From contig CAKQKQ010000039.1 in NCBI GenBank assembly GCA_934249265.1, positions 1-16,319 of the forward strand: a stretch of DNA of 16,319 nucleotides, read 5' to 3'. Shown in pieces: positions 6,961 to 14,301 of the stretch (its first letter is position 1; each line of letters starts with the position of its first letter). Origin of the DNA: an uncultured Clostridia bacterium (GTDB lineage Bacteria > Bacillota > Clostridia > Christensenellales > Borkfalkiaceae). Made by a program: the position numbers and the translations under genes. Below the pieces are notes generated by a model that ran no database searches, was not told where the DNA came from, and saw only the letters and a list, made by a program, of their open reading frames with translations.

Positions 6961-7001
6961 AAAAAAGACTGCAATTTTGATACGAAATTGCAGTCTTTTT
7001 T
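6961..7001 (+). terminator. intrinsic terminator directly after tRNA-Gly
   Basis: GACTGCAATTT (6967-6977) pairs with AAATTGCAGTC (6985-6995), extended by the flanking A and T runs, and TTTTTT follows. It begins at the first base after CCA. Confidence 0.9.
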
Positions 7002-7397
7002 AACTAAATCCGCTGTTAGCGGAATAAATTTACTTTCGTAGATAAAATTTGCTATTCGTCGGTCGGACACGACAAATGACGCAATATACCGCAAGCGGTA
7101 TGCGCACGCGATAAAATCCCGCTTATTCGGGGGTAAAGACATTGGATTTAATTTCATCCAAGGTGTCGCGCCGAAGATTTCAACCTAACTCGTTTGGATT
7201 TCATTCAGCCAAGCATGATTTCATTAAATTTACAAGACTTGCCGAGATAGTTTTCATTCTTGTTAACCTTTTTGTTTTTACTAAACACGTTTTAACTTTT
7301 ACCAAACCTATTTTAATGTTTAAAAGCCCCTTTTTAATTATTTTTATCGAAAAATTTTTTATAATTTTATTTATTCGTTGTTTTTATCGCCTAAATA
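7002..7397. other. hairpin-rich gene-free spacer
   Basis: The left half holds several short perfect hairpins: TCCGCT/AGCGGA (7009-7023), ATACCG/CGGTAT with loop CAAG (7086-7101), CCCG/CGGG (7118-7131) and TTGGAT/ATCCAA (7142-7161). The right half is T-rich with no obvious structure. Open frames here have no family resemblance and are judged spurious. Confidence 0.5.
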
Positions 7398-7426
7398 TTG
7401 CATTTATACAAAAAGCACGTTATAAT
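7398..7426 (+). promoter_or_regulatory. sigma-A promoter of the XRE regulator
   Basis: TTGCAT (7398-7403), a 17-base spacer and TATAAT (7421-7426). The predicted start is near 7433, 38 nt before the ATG. Confidence 0.75.
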
Positions 7427-7470
7427 TATGTCATCACATTAAATTCGCATCTACACAAGAGGTGTTTATA

Positions 7471-7713
7471 ATGACTTTAAATAAAGCGTTTGCGCTGAGA
7501 ATAAGCGATATTTTACTAAATAAGAAAATGTCTAAATATCAATTGGAAAAGAAATCGGGCGTGTCGCACTCGGCACTTAGATATATTTTTAACGAAGTAA
7601 ATACCGACGTTAAATTTTCAACTATCGTAAAAGTCGTTTATGCGCTCGATATGACGCTTGAAGAGTTTTTTAACGACTCCGTTTTTGACCTTGAAAATTT
7701 AGATTTTGAATAA
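7471..7713 (+). CDS. small XRE/Cro-CI-type helix-turn-helix regulator
   Basis: An 80-residue protein that is almost entirely one HTH_3 domain. Helices run through ISDILLNKKMSKYQLEKKSG (11-30), a recognition-helix region VSHSALRYIFNE (31-42) and a capping part FSTIVKVVYALDMTLEEFF (49-67), with an acidic tail. It has no ligand or oligomerisation domain beyond this. It probably binds DNA as a dimer; its target is unknown. ATG 7471 is chosen because AAGAGGTG ends 6 bases upstream; an in-frame GTG at 7462 overlaps that ribosome site. It is monocistronic, with its own promoter and strong terminator. Confidence 0.88.
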   Translation: MTLNKAFALRISDILLNKKMSKYQLEKKSGVSHSALRYIFNEVNTDVKFSTIVKVVYALDMTLEEFFNDSVFDLENLDFE

Positions 7714-7731
7714 AATTTTATGAGTTTAACT

Positions 7732-7765
7732 CCCCCGTTCGGCGGTCGCCGAACGGGGGTTTTTA
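7732..7765 (+). terminator. strong intrinsic terminator after the XRE gene
   Basis: A perfect 12-bp GC-rich stem, CCCCCGTTCGGC (7732-7743) with GCCGAACGGGGG (7748-7759), with a 4-nt loop and a TTTTT tail. Confidence 0.95.
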
Positions 7766-7987
7766 TGTGTAAACCGTTTAAAATTGAAATTTCGCCGTAG
7801 CCTTTTTTGTTCGCTGCAATATCGTTCAGTTTATTGCAAAGGCATTTTTAGTTTTCCGCAAAAATATAAAAATTTGCTCAATAATAAAATTTTGTTGCAA
7901 TTTCGTTTAAATATTTCTCGATTTTTAGTCGAAAACTATTAAATTCAAGCAAAAAAATGCTTTTAACTATCGATTTAAACGTCGGTA
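7766..7987. other. gene-free AT-rich spacer
   Basis: No gene is seen. A second terminator-like hairpin may form at 7800-7849: GCCTTT pairs with AAAGGC and, nested inside, TGCAAT with ATTGCA. A run of five T follows. Confidence 0.4.
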
Positions 7988-8016
7988 TTGACAAAAAGGT
8001 AGTTTTGTGTTAAAAT
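7988..8016 (+). promoter_or_regulatory. near-consensus sigma-A promoter of the first small lipoprotein
   Basis: TTGACA (7988-7993), a 17-base spacer and TAAAAT (8011-8016). The predicted start is near 8023. AGGAG at 8035-8039 lies 7 bases before the ATG at 8047. Confidence 0.85.
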
Positions 8017-8046
8017 ATTTTCATAAAATATATTAGGAGAAAAAAC

Positions 8047-8457
8047 ATGAAAAGATTTGTTACGGTTTTGTTTGCCGTGTTGTGCGTTTTAAGTTTTTCG
8101 GCGTGCGTCGAAAACGGAATAAAATTCGGCAATGCGGAGTTTTCTTCCGAAAAATGGAAACAAGAAAACAACTACGACGAAAGATACCTTATGCTTGACG
8201 ATTTAGCCGAAAAATATAAATTAATCGGCTGGCATTTAGACGAGGTAATCGAACTTCTCGGCAATGCCGACTATGAAGAAACAACTATTCTCGACACCTA
8301 CCCCACTAAATTCGGCGGAAAAGTTATCGAATATTACGTTCAATCGGGCAAATATTCCGGTGTGAGAGAAAGTTTGCGTATTACTATAAACGGCAACTAT
8401 ATCGTCACTTCGGCAGAATACGCTACGACGGGCGGACAATGTATTTCGTTGTATTAA
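8047..8457 (+). CDS. small lipoprotein, possibly BamE/SmpA-like fold
   Basis: A 136-residue protein with a lipoprotein signal peptide ending LSFSA before Cys20, so it should be exported and lipid-anchored. The mature part shows a pattern reminiscent of BamE-like domains: a helix RYLMLDDLAEKYKLIG (46-61), then HLDEVIELLGNAD (63-75), then strands around IEYYV and LRITINGNYIV (94-120). In that fold a helix pair packs on a small sheet. The likeness is by eye and the function in a Gram-positive-type envelope is unknown. It has its own promoter and good ribosome site. It is separated from the next lipoprotein by 160 nt, so they may be separate transcripts. Confidence 0.75.
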   Translation: MKRFVTVLFAVLCVLSFSACVENGIKFGNAEFSSEKWKQENNYDERYLMLDDLAEKYKLIGWHLDEVIELLGNADYEETTILDTYPTKFGGKVIEYYVQSGKYSGVRESLRITINGNYIVTSAEYATTGGQCISLY

Positions 8458-8479
8458 AAATTTTTAGTCAATTGAAATT

Positions 8480-8515
8480 TGCGCTTTACAAATTTTGCGC
8501 TTTATACAAGATATT
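8480..8515 (+). repeat. short direct repeat with a weak promoter-like pair
   Basis: The word TTTGCGCTTTAYA occurs twice close together upstream of the second lipoprotein gene. TTGCGC and TATACA within it are 18 bases apart, a weak promoter candidate. The next 100 nt are AT-rich with repeated TTAAGCAAG-like words and no other signal. Confidence 0.25.
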
Positions 8516-8617
8516 TAATCAAAGATACGTCAAAATTTGAGCGAAATTAACCAAAATTTAATCAAATTAAGCAACATTTTAAGCAAGATTTAAGCAAGAT
8601 AAAAAATAAGGAGGAAA

Positions 8618-9169
8618 ATGGAAAATATGAAAAAATTTATTATGGTTTTATTTGCCGCGCTACTTATTTTTAATATGTCGGCGTGTTTAGCGAATAACGA
8701 CTCTTCTCAAACCGATTCGGACACCGCCCACAATTCGGAAACTACGCAAGATTCAAACAATAGTGTGTTAGATTCCGATACCGCACCAACCCCGCCCGGG
8801 GGCGTGACCGTTATTACTGCGGATTTAATACCTACTACCCCCGTAAAAGAAATTAAAACGTTTACTTTTGAGGGACACACCTTTACTTATTACAACGTTT
8901 TTAGCGACGGCGAGGGCAATTTCGTAATGGCTGACAACACGAGTTATATTGCAAACAACGATATAATCTTCGGTTTGTCGGTAAAAAGCGAATACGTTTA
9001 CTCTATAAACGACAACGAACAAACTTTAATCGACTATAATAATAAAGGCGACGACGGATATTATTATTACTCCGTTGAAAGTTACGGCATTGAAATTCGC
9101 GGCATTTCCACAAGCATTTCTATGTTGTATGAAAATATAAATATAGGCAAAATTACGCACTGGTGCTGA
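8618..9169 (+). CDS. lipoprotein with Ser/Asp/Thr linker and C-terminal domain of unknown function
   Basis: A 183-residue exported protein. The signal peptide ends NMSA before Cys23. A low-complexity spacer rich in Asp, Ser and Thr (about 25-66, with SDTA occurring twice) should hold the C-terminal domain away from the membrane. Residues 67-183 look beta-rich and aromatic, with TFEGHTFTYYNVF, a YYYYS tract and a C-terminal THWC. I do not recognise this domain. The start is ambiguous. AAGGAGG ends only 3 bases before ATG 8618 and 12 before the in-frame ATG 8627, which would give a more typical MKKF start. The next gene begins 23 nt downstream, so co-transcription is likely. Confidence 0.8.
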   Translation: MENMKKFIMVLFAALLIFNMSACLANNDSSQTDSDTAHNSETTQDSNNSVLDSDTAPTPPGGVTVITADLIPTTPVKEIKTFTFEGHTFTYYNVFSDGEGNFVMADNTSYIANNDIIFGLSVKSEYVYSINDNEQTLIDYNNKGDDGYYYYSVESYGIEIRGISTSISMLYENINIGKITHWC

Positions 9170-9192
9170 AATTATACCGGTAAATAAAAATT

Positions 9193-9957
9193 ATGAGCAT
9201 AATAAATTCATTTGATAACAAATCTAAAGCGTTGATCGACGTCAACGCTTTTTATAAAAAATCGCAATACACTGCCGATATTTGCATAGTAAGTTTTTCG
9301 ATACACGTAAAGCAAATGTTTTTGCAAAGATTTGAAAGCAAAATTATCGGTCATTCCTCTACCGCAAACGGGCATATCGACATTTATTTATTTGAAGTAA
9401 ACGGCAAAAAATTGCTGTATTATTTAAGCCCGATAGGCGCGCCGTCGGCGGGAGCGGTTATGCACGAAGTGCAATACATAACGGGCGCAAGTAAATTTAT
9501 CGTTTACGGCTCGTGCGGAATTTTAGACGGCGAAAAGTGCAGCGGCAAACTTATAGTCCCCACGGCGGCGTATAGAGACGAGGGCTTGTCGTACCATTAC
9601 ATGACGCCGAGCGATTACGTCGATATTAAAAACGCCGACACGGTGGCGCAAATTTTTGAAAAACTAAACTACCCTTACGTAAAAGGTAAAACTTGGACTA
9701 CCGACGCAATTTATATGGAAACGGTAAACAAAGCCGCCGCAAGAAAAGCCGAGGGGTGTATTACGGTGGAAATGGAATCGTCGGGACTGCAAGCCATGTG
9801 CGATTATTACGGTTATGAGTTGTACGTTTTCCTTTTCGGTGCAGATTTATTAAACGGCGATAATTGGAGTCGCGGCAACCTCGGAGGTAAGAACGAATAC
9901 GCTATTCAAAAACAAACTTTTGACGTCGCGATTAACCTTGCCTTGAATTTGCAATAA
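9193..9957 (+). CDS. nucleoside phosphorylase, uridine phosphorylase-like (PNP/UDP family)
   Basis: A 254-residue cytoplasmic enzyme of the PNP_UDP family. It is expected to split a nucleoside with phosphate into free base and ribose-1-phosphate. Visible family features are SPIGAPSAGAVMHE (79-92), GSCG (106-109), AAYRDEGLSYHY (125-136), TTDAIY (169-174), the ribose-binding signature VEMESSG (192-198) and a late acidic residue in FGADLL (215-220), where the base-recognition Asp usually lies. The pattern fits uridine phosphorylase better than purine enzymes, but the base is not proven. No clear Shine-Dalgarno is seen before ATG 9193, which suggests coupled or weak translation. It lies 23 nt after the lipoprotein and 53 nt before the 2H phosphoesterase gene. 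Confidence 0.88.
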   Translation: MSIINSFDNKSKALIDVNAFYKKSQYTADICIVSFSIHVKQMFLQRFESKIIGHSSTANGHIDIYLFEVNGKKLLYYLSPIGAPSAGAVMHEVQYITGASKFIVYGSCGILDGEKCSGKLIVPTAAYRDEGLSYHYMTPSDYVDIKNADTVAQIFEKLNYPYVKGKTWTTDAIYMETVNKAAARKAEGCITVEMESSGLQAMCDYYGYELYVFLFGADLLNGDNWSRGNLGGKNEYAIQKQTFDVAINLALNLQ

Positions 9958-10010
9958 ATTATTTAGCGATTTATCCCAACTAATTATTTAGTAAAACGGA
10001 GCGGAAATTT

Positions 10011-10547
10011 ATGTACGTTTGGATAGGAATCGAGACCGAATCACAACTAAAAACCATTAAAGAAAAGGCGCAAAAAATTGAAAACGAAATCGGCTTTTTG
10101 CACTCTAATTTTACTCTGCCTCTTCACATATCTTTAAAGATGGCTTTTAAAGTAAGCGAGGAAAATTTTGACGCCGTCGTGAGCGATTTACTCGACTATT
10201 TTAAAAGCGTAAAATCCTTTGAAATCAAAACAGACGGCATATGTTTTGAAAACGTGATTTGCTGGATATCGATGAAGCGGAACGACCAACTCGACAATTT
10301 GCACGACTATTTAAACGACTTTTTAAAACAAAAGTACGGCGTGCCGCTACACGAATACGACACCGATTATATGTACCACACCACGCTGTTTTCCGACTCA
10401 AACGAAGACAAGGTTTTAAAGGCTTATAAACTTATCGAGCAAGAACAAATACCCAAAACTATTAATGCAAACACGATTTTAATAGGCTGTTCCGAAAGCG
10501 GAAATTTGGGTACTTTTAAAATAAAACACGCAATTAAACTTAACTGA
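10011..10547 (+). CDS. 2H phosphoesterase superfamily (2'-5' RNA ligase-like) protein
   Basis: A 178-residue protein with the two hallmark motifs of the 2H superfamily: H39-I-S41 in LPLHISLKM and H123-T-T125 in YHTTLF. They lie about 84 residues apart, each after a strand. Members such as LigT/ThpR and 2',3'-cyclic phosphodiesterases act on RNA ends or cyclic nucleotides. Both catalytic histidines and hydroxyl residues are present, so activity is likely; the substrate is unknown. The start is supported by GGAGCGG about 6 bases upstream. It follows the nucleoside phosphorylase by 53 nt and probably belongs to the same transcript, hinting at a shared role in RNA-fragment or nucleotide salvage. 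Confidence 0.8.
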   Translation: MYVWIGIETESQLKTIKEKAQKIENEIGFLHSNFTLPLHISLKMAFKVSEENFDAVVSDLLDYFKSVKSFEIKTDGICFENVICWISMKRNDQLDNLHDYLNDFLKQKYGVPLHEYDTDYMYHTTLFSDSNEDKVLKAYKLIEQEQIPKTINANTILIGCSESGNLGTFKIKHAIKLN

Positions 10548-10551
10548 ATTG

Positions 10552-10577
10552 CCGTTTTTACACAAAACGGTTGTTGT
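10552..10577 (+). terminator. weak terminator-like hairpin after the 2H phosphoesterase gene
   Basis: CCGTTTT (10552-10558) pairs with AAAACGG (10564-10570), followed by TTGTTGT rather than a clean T-run. It may partly end the upstream transcript just before the promoter at 10582. Confidence 0.4.
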
Positions 10578-10581
10578 AAAG

Positions 10582-10609
10582 TTGACAGCGGATAATTAAT
10601 TACTATAAT
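10582..10609 (+). promoter_or_regulatory. consensus sigma-A promoter with no gene behind it
   Basis: Perfect TTGACA (10582-10587) and perfect TATAAT (10604-10609) lie 16 bases apart. The start would be near 10616. The next features are the terminator at 10634-10668 and then the 3' end of a gene on the opposite strand. Confidence 0.7.
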
Positions 10610-10615
10610 AATTTA

Positions 10616-10669
10616 ATCAACATTTAAGCGAGCAAAAGGCGGACGAAATTTTACATCGTCCGCCTTTTA
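10616..10669 (+). ncRNA. possible RNA of about 50 nt
   Basis: If the promoter at 10582-10609 is active, its transcript would run about 18 nt and then form the 13-bp terminator hairpin. That gives an RNA of roughly 53 nt, or an antisense RNA to the hydrolase gene on read-through. No frame is available for a meaningful protein. This is inferred from promoter plus terminator only. Confidence 0.4.
10634..10668. terminator. bidirectional intrinsic terminator
   Basis: AAAAGGCGGACGA (10634-10646) and TCGTCCGCCTTTT (10656-10668) form a perfect 13-bp stem with a 9-nt loop. The A and T flanks give a T-tail in both directions, as expected between the convergent 2H phosphoesterase and hydrolase genes. 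Confidence 0.9.
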
Positions 10670-10684
10670 AATTAAAAAAAATAA

Positions 10685-11428
10685 TCAGTTGTTTAATATA
10701 TACTCTATTACAATTTCGCCGAATACGTTTTTGCCGTCAACAGTTTTATTCAAATATTCGCAATGACCGCCGTGCATTATTTTTAAACTGACGTTATCGC
10801 TAAAACCGAAATTTTTTAAAGTTGATATCATAAGTTGAGTTTGCTCGAGTCTGTTTGGCATATCGTTGTCGGACACGATGAAAAGCATTTTCGGAATGGT
10901 CTTTTCTTCATCGACGTGATACAATGGACACGTATCGTCAACAATGATTTTTCTTTCGTCAAAGCCGCGCTCTTTAAGCACGTTGAAATGTACCGTAGGC
11001 TGCCCCGCGTCGTGAATATAGCCGTAAATATCGGTCGGATTTACGCCGTGGCTCAACAAATATTTCTTATCGAAACACAGCATCATTGAAAGATAACCGC
11101 CCGCCGAACTACCGCCGATAAACACCCTTTTATACTCGCCGTATAAATGCAAATTTTTGGTAATATATTTGACCGCCTCGGCGGCATCGTTTATAAAATC
11201 TGGATATTTATTGTCGGGGTACATTCGGTAATTCACGCTGAAAAGCGCAATGTTTTTGTCGCACAACCGGCAAGCAAACGGCTTTGCGTCGGCTTTATCT
11301 CCGGCAGTAAGTCCGCCACCGTGAAAATAAATAAACGCGTCTCCCCTTTTGCTCTCGGGTAAATATGCGTCAAAACTTTTACTTTTTATTTTTTCTTGCG
11401 AATAATATACGTTTTCTATCGTAATCAT
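10685..11428 (-). CDS. alpha/beta hydrolase (esterase/lipase-like)
   Basis: A 247-residue soluble hydrolase with the oxyanion-hole motif HGGG at 36-39 and the nucleophile elbow GGSSAGG at 105-111 (Ser108). An acidic residue lies in VSDNDMP (185-191, Asp187 or Asp189) and the catalytic His in MHGGHCEY (218-225, likely His222). This is the hormone-sensitive-lipase or carboxylesterase-like branch; the NYRMYPDNKYP segment after the oxyanion motif also fits. No signal peptide is seen, so it should act in the cytoplasm, perhaps deacylating small esters. The start ATG has GGAG 6 bases upstream. It is a single gene ending at a shared terminator. The substrate is unknown. Confidence 0.85.
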   Translation of the reverse strand: MITIENVYYSQEKIKSKSFDAYLPESKRGDAFIYFHGGGLTAGDKADAKPFACRLCDKNIALFSVNYRMYPDNKYPDFINDAAEAVKYITKNLHLYGEYKRVFIGGSSAGGYLSMMLCFDKKYLLSHGVNPTDIYGYIHDAGQPTVHFNVLKERGFDERKIIVDDTCPLYHVDEEKTIPKMLFIVSDNDMPNRLEQTQLMISTLKNFGFSDNVSLKIMHGGHCEYLNKTVDGKNVFGEIVIEYILNN

Positions 11429-11460
11429 AAATTTCTCCGTCGATAATTAAAGCAACAATT

Positions 11461-11489
11461 TGAATAAATCAGCAATTAAAATAAGTCAA
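11461..11489 (-). promoter_or_regulatory. candidate promoter of the hydrolase gene
   Basis: On the minus strand, TTGACT (plus 11484-11489) is followed after 17 bases by TATTCA (plus 11461-11466). The -10 is a poor match, so strength is expected to be low. Confidence 0.4.
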
Positions 11490-11655
11490 AAATTGAAATA
11501 AAACAACAGTTAAACAACAAAATGACAATTTTAAAAAATCGCCAAATTCAACCGCTAAATTAAACCGCCAAATTCTATAAATTTAATAGTATACTAAATT
11601 TTATAAATTAAATAACGATTCGATAATTTAATTATAAATTTCAAATATAAACACG

Positions 11656-11688
11656 TTACGCCGACGCAAACAATTTGCGTCGGCGTAA
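11656..11688 (-). terminator. probable gyrA terminator: 15-bp perfect inverted repeat
   Basis: TTACGCCGACGCAAA (11656-11670) and TTTGCGTCGGCGTAA (11674-11688) pair perfectly around a 3-nt centre, about 10 nt past the gyrA stop. On the minus strand the trailing sequence is CGTGTTTATATTT, a poor U-tract. It may be an imperfect terminator or an RNA 3'-end stabiliser. Confidence 0.65.
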
Positions 11689-11698
11689 AAATTAATCG

Positions 11699-14290
11699 TT
11701 ATTCTTGAGTTTCGCCCTCTTCGGCACTTTCGGAAACCGCAGAACCTTCTGAAACCGTGGTTTCGTCTGCATTTTCGGCGTTTTCGCCGTCAGACATAGT
11801 TTCTTCGTCGAAATCTTCTTCACTTTCTTCTTCATGCGGAGTGATAGCGACCGTAGAAACCGCGCCTTTATCCGTTCTCATGATAATTACGCCTTGGGTA
11901 TCTCTGCCCATCTTGGAAATTTCACAAGCCTGTACGCGGATAATTGTTCCGTCGTCGGTAATCATCAAGATATCGTCTTCGGGAAGAACGAACTTAAAGC
12001 ATGCAATATCGCCCGTTTTTGCGTTGAATACGCCCGCTTTTATACCCTTTCCGGCACGATTTTGAAGTCTGTAATCGGAAATATCGCTGCGCTTGCCGTA
12101 GCCGTTTGTGCTTATCGTGAAGATATCGTATCCCTCTTTGACAACTTCCATATTGACGATATAATCGTCGGAATCGATATCCATACTCTTGACGCCTTGA
12201 GTATCTCTACCCATGGGTCTTACGTCGTTTTCGCTAAATCTTATGCACTTACCCTTGCGGCTTGCAAGAATAAACTCGCAGTTGCCGTCGGTGTATTCAA
12301 CCGAGATAAGTTCGTCGGTATCGACGAGTGAAATTGCGATTTTACCCGTCTTTCTTATGTTGTCGAACTCGCTTAAAGCGGTCTTTTTGATAAGTCCGTT
12401 TTTAGTAGCCATTGCGATATAGCCCGACGAATCTTCTTTGCACGGAATAACCGCCGTAACCTTTTCGCCCGTTTCTATGGGAAGGAGGTTGATTATCGCT
12501 CTGCCCTTTGCGGTGCGTTGCGCCTCGGGTATTTCATAGCACATAAGTTGATATACTTTACCCTTTGTGGTAAAGAAGAGAAGTTTGTCGTGAGAAGAAC
12601 ATATAAACATGTTTTCGATGAAATCTTCTTCTTTAGCCTTGTGTGCGATGATGCCCTTGCCGCCGCGGCGTTGAGATTTATATTCTTTTACGGGTAATCT
12701 CTTGACGTAGCCGAGGTGAGTCATGGAAATAACGACGTCTTCCTTTTCGATAAGGTCGATTGCGTCGATATCGCCGTAATTGTAAGAAAGTTCGGTCTTT
12801 CTCGGCGTGGGATATCTGTTTTTCATATCCGTCAAGTCGTTTTTGATTATGCCTTTAATTCTTTCGGGTTTTTCCAAAATATCCGTTAAATCCGCTATCG
12901 TTAAATCGAGTTGTACAAGTTCTTCTTTGAGTTTTTCTACTTCTAATGAAGTAAGTCTTTGCAACCTCATATCGAGTATCGCATTGGCTTGCTTGTCGGA
13001 AAGTTCAAACTTTTGCATAAGTTTGCTGCTTGCCTCGTACTTATCGGACGAAGATTTAATCGTTTCGATTACTTCGTCGATGTTTGCAAGCGCGATTACG
13101 AGACCTTTTACGATATGCTCTCTTTCTTTGGTTTTGTTTAAATCGTATTTAGTTCTTCTCGTGATAACGTCGATTTGGTGGTTAACGTAACACTCGAGCA
13201 TTTGTTTAAGGTTGAGATACTTGGGCTCGCCGTCGACAAGCGCAAGCATAATCATACCGTCACTGACTTGTAAATTGGTGTGTTTGAACAAGAAATTGAG
13301 TATTACTTGCGCGTTGTAATCCTTTTTGATATCGATTACGATACGCATACCTTGTCTGTCCGATTCGTCGTTGACGTTGGAAATGCCCTCTACCTTTTTA
13401 TCCCTTACAAGGTCGGCAATGCTTTCGATAAGTTTTTGTTTGTTGACTTGATAAGGTATTTCGGTGACGATAATTTTGCTTTTGCCGTTGTCGAGTTCTT
13501 CGATTTCGTATTTAGAACGAAGTAAAATACTTCCTCTGCCCGTGTAATACGCTTGTTTTACGCCGCTTCTGCCCAAAAGCGTTGCGCCCGTGGGGAAGTC
13601 GGGGGCGGGAATATACTCCATTAATTCGTCTATTGTGATTTCGGGGTTGTCAAGGAGCGCGATCGCGCCGTCGATTACTTCGTTGAGGTTGTGCGGCGGA
13701 ATATTTGTAGCCATACCTACGGCGATACCGTCAGAACCGTTGACGAGAAGGTTGGGATATCTTGCGGGCAAAACCGCGGGTTGCATTCTCGTGTCGTCGA
13801 AGTTGGGATAAAAATCTACAGTGTCTTTGTCGATTTCTCTCAACATTTCGAGCGCGAGTTTGCTCATTCTTGCTTCGGTGTACCTATACGCTGCCGGTGG
13901 GTCGCCGTCGACCGAACCGAAGTTTCCGTGTCCGTCTACAAGCGGAAGGTTGATTGAAAAGTCTTGCGCAAGTCTGACGAGCGCGTCGTAAACGGACGAG
14001 TCGCCGTGCGGGTGGTATTTACCTAAAACGTCGCCGACGATGGTTGCGCATTTTTTATACGGTTTGTCGGGGGTGAGACCGAGTTCGTTCATAGAATAAA
14101 GTATTCTTCTGTGAACGGGCTTTAAACCGTCTCTCGCGTCGGGTATCGCCCTCGATACGTTTACCGCCATCGCATATGCTATAAATGATTTTTTTAACTC
14201 CTCGTCGACCTCGACGTCAATCATTTTGGTCTGTTCGAGAGTCTTTTTAAACTCTGTGGTGAGTTCTTCTCCCCAATTCTTTTTAGCCAT
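11699..14290 (-). CDS. gyrA: DNA gyrase subunit A
   Basis: An 863-residue subunit that cuts and rejoins DNA in the GyrA2GyrB2 complex, introducing negative supercoils with ATP. The N-terminal breakage-reunion domain shows RDGLKPVHRRILY (53-65), the quinolone region HPHGDSSVYDALVRLAQ (93-109) and the catalytic tyrosine Tyr137 in AAYRYTEAR. The C-terminal beta-pinwheel carries the GyrA box QRRGGKG at 540-546, which separates gyrase from topoisomerase IV ParC. Ser98 and Asp102 occupy the two classical resistance positions in their sensitive state. The last 40 or so residues form an acidic tail rich in Glu, Asp and Ser. The start has AAGGAG 7 bases upstream and lies 11 nt after gyrB, so the two are co-transcribed. 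Confidence 0.98.
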   Translation of the reverse strand: MAKKNWGEELTTEFKKTLEQTKMIDVEVDEELKKSFIAYAMAVNVSRAIPDARDGLKPVHRRILYSMNELGLTPDKPYKKCATIVGDVLGKYHPHGDSSVYDALVRLAQDFSINLPLVDGHGNFGSVDGDPPAAYRYTEARMSKLALEMLREIDKDTVDFYPNFDDTRMQPAVLPARYPNLLVNGSDGIAVGMATNIPPHNLNEVIDGAIALLDNPEITIDELMEYIPAPDFPTGATLLGRSGVKQAYYTGRGSILLRSKYEIEELDNGKSKIIVTEIPYQVNKQKLIESIADLVRDKKVEGISNVNDESDRQGMRIVIDIKKDYNAQVILNFLFKHTNLQVSDGMIMLALVDGEPKYLNLKQMLECYVNHQIDVITRRTKYDLNKTKEREHIVKGLVIALANIDEVIETIKSSSDKYEASSKLMQKFELSDKQANAILDMRLQRLTSLEVEKLKEELVQLDLTIADLTDILEKPERIKGIIKNDLTDMKNRYPTPRKTELSYNYGDIDAIDLIEKEDVVISMTHLGYVKRLPVKEYKSQRRGGKGIIAHKAKEEDFIENMFICSSHDKLLFFTTKGKVYQLMCYEIPEAQRTAKGRAIINLLPIETGEKVTAVIPCKEDSSGYIAMATKNGLIKKTALSEFDNIRKTGKIAISLVDTDELISVEYTDGNCEFILASRKGKCIRFSENDVRPMGRDTQGVKSMDIDSDDYIVNMEVVKEGYDIFTISTNGYGKRSDISDYRLQNRAGKGIKAGVFNAKTGDIACFKFVLPEDDILMITDDGTIIRVQACEISKMGRDTQGVIIMRTDKGAVSTVAITPHEEESEEDFDEETMSDGENAENADETTVSEGSAVSESAEEGETQE

Positions 14291-14301
14291 TTGAATTCTC
14301 C

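Noticed and set aside
6728..7157. Two minus-strand frames overlapping tRNA-Gly
   Set aside because: Their RGIEPPTNAWEALVL and GNRTPN stretches are translations of the tRNA complement, a well-known false-gene artefact.
7142..7471. 109-codon plus-strand frame before the XRE gene
   Set aside because: It covers the XRE promoter and ribosome site, is dominated by Phe, Ile and Lys, and has no ribosome site of its own.
9958..10010. DnaA-box-like word near 9971
   Set aside because: A single imperfect TTATCC match with no cluster is not evidence for an origin, despite the gyrase genes in the window.
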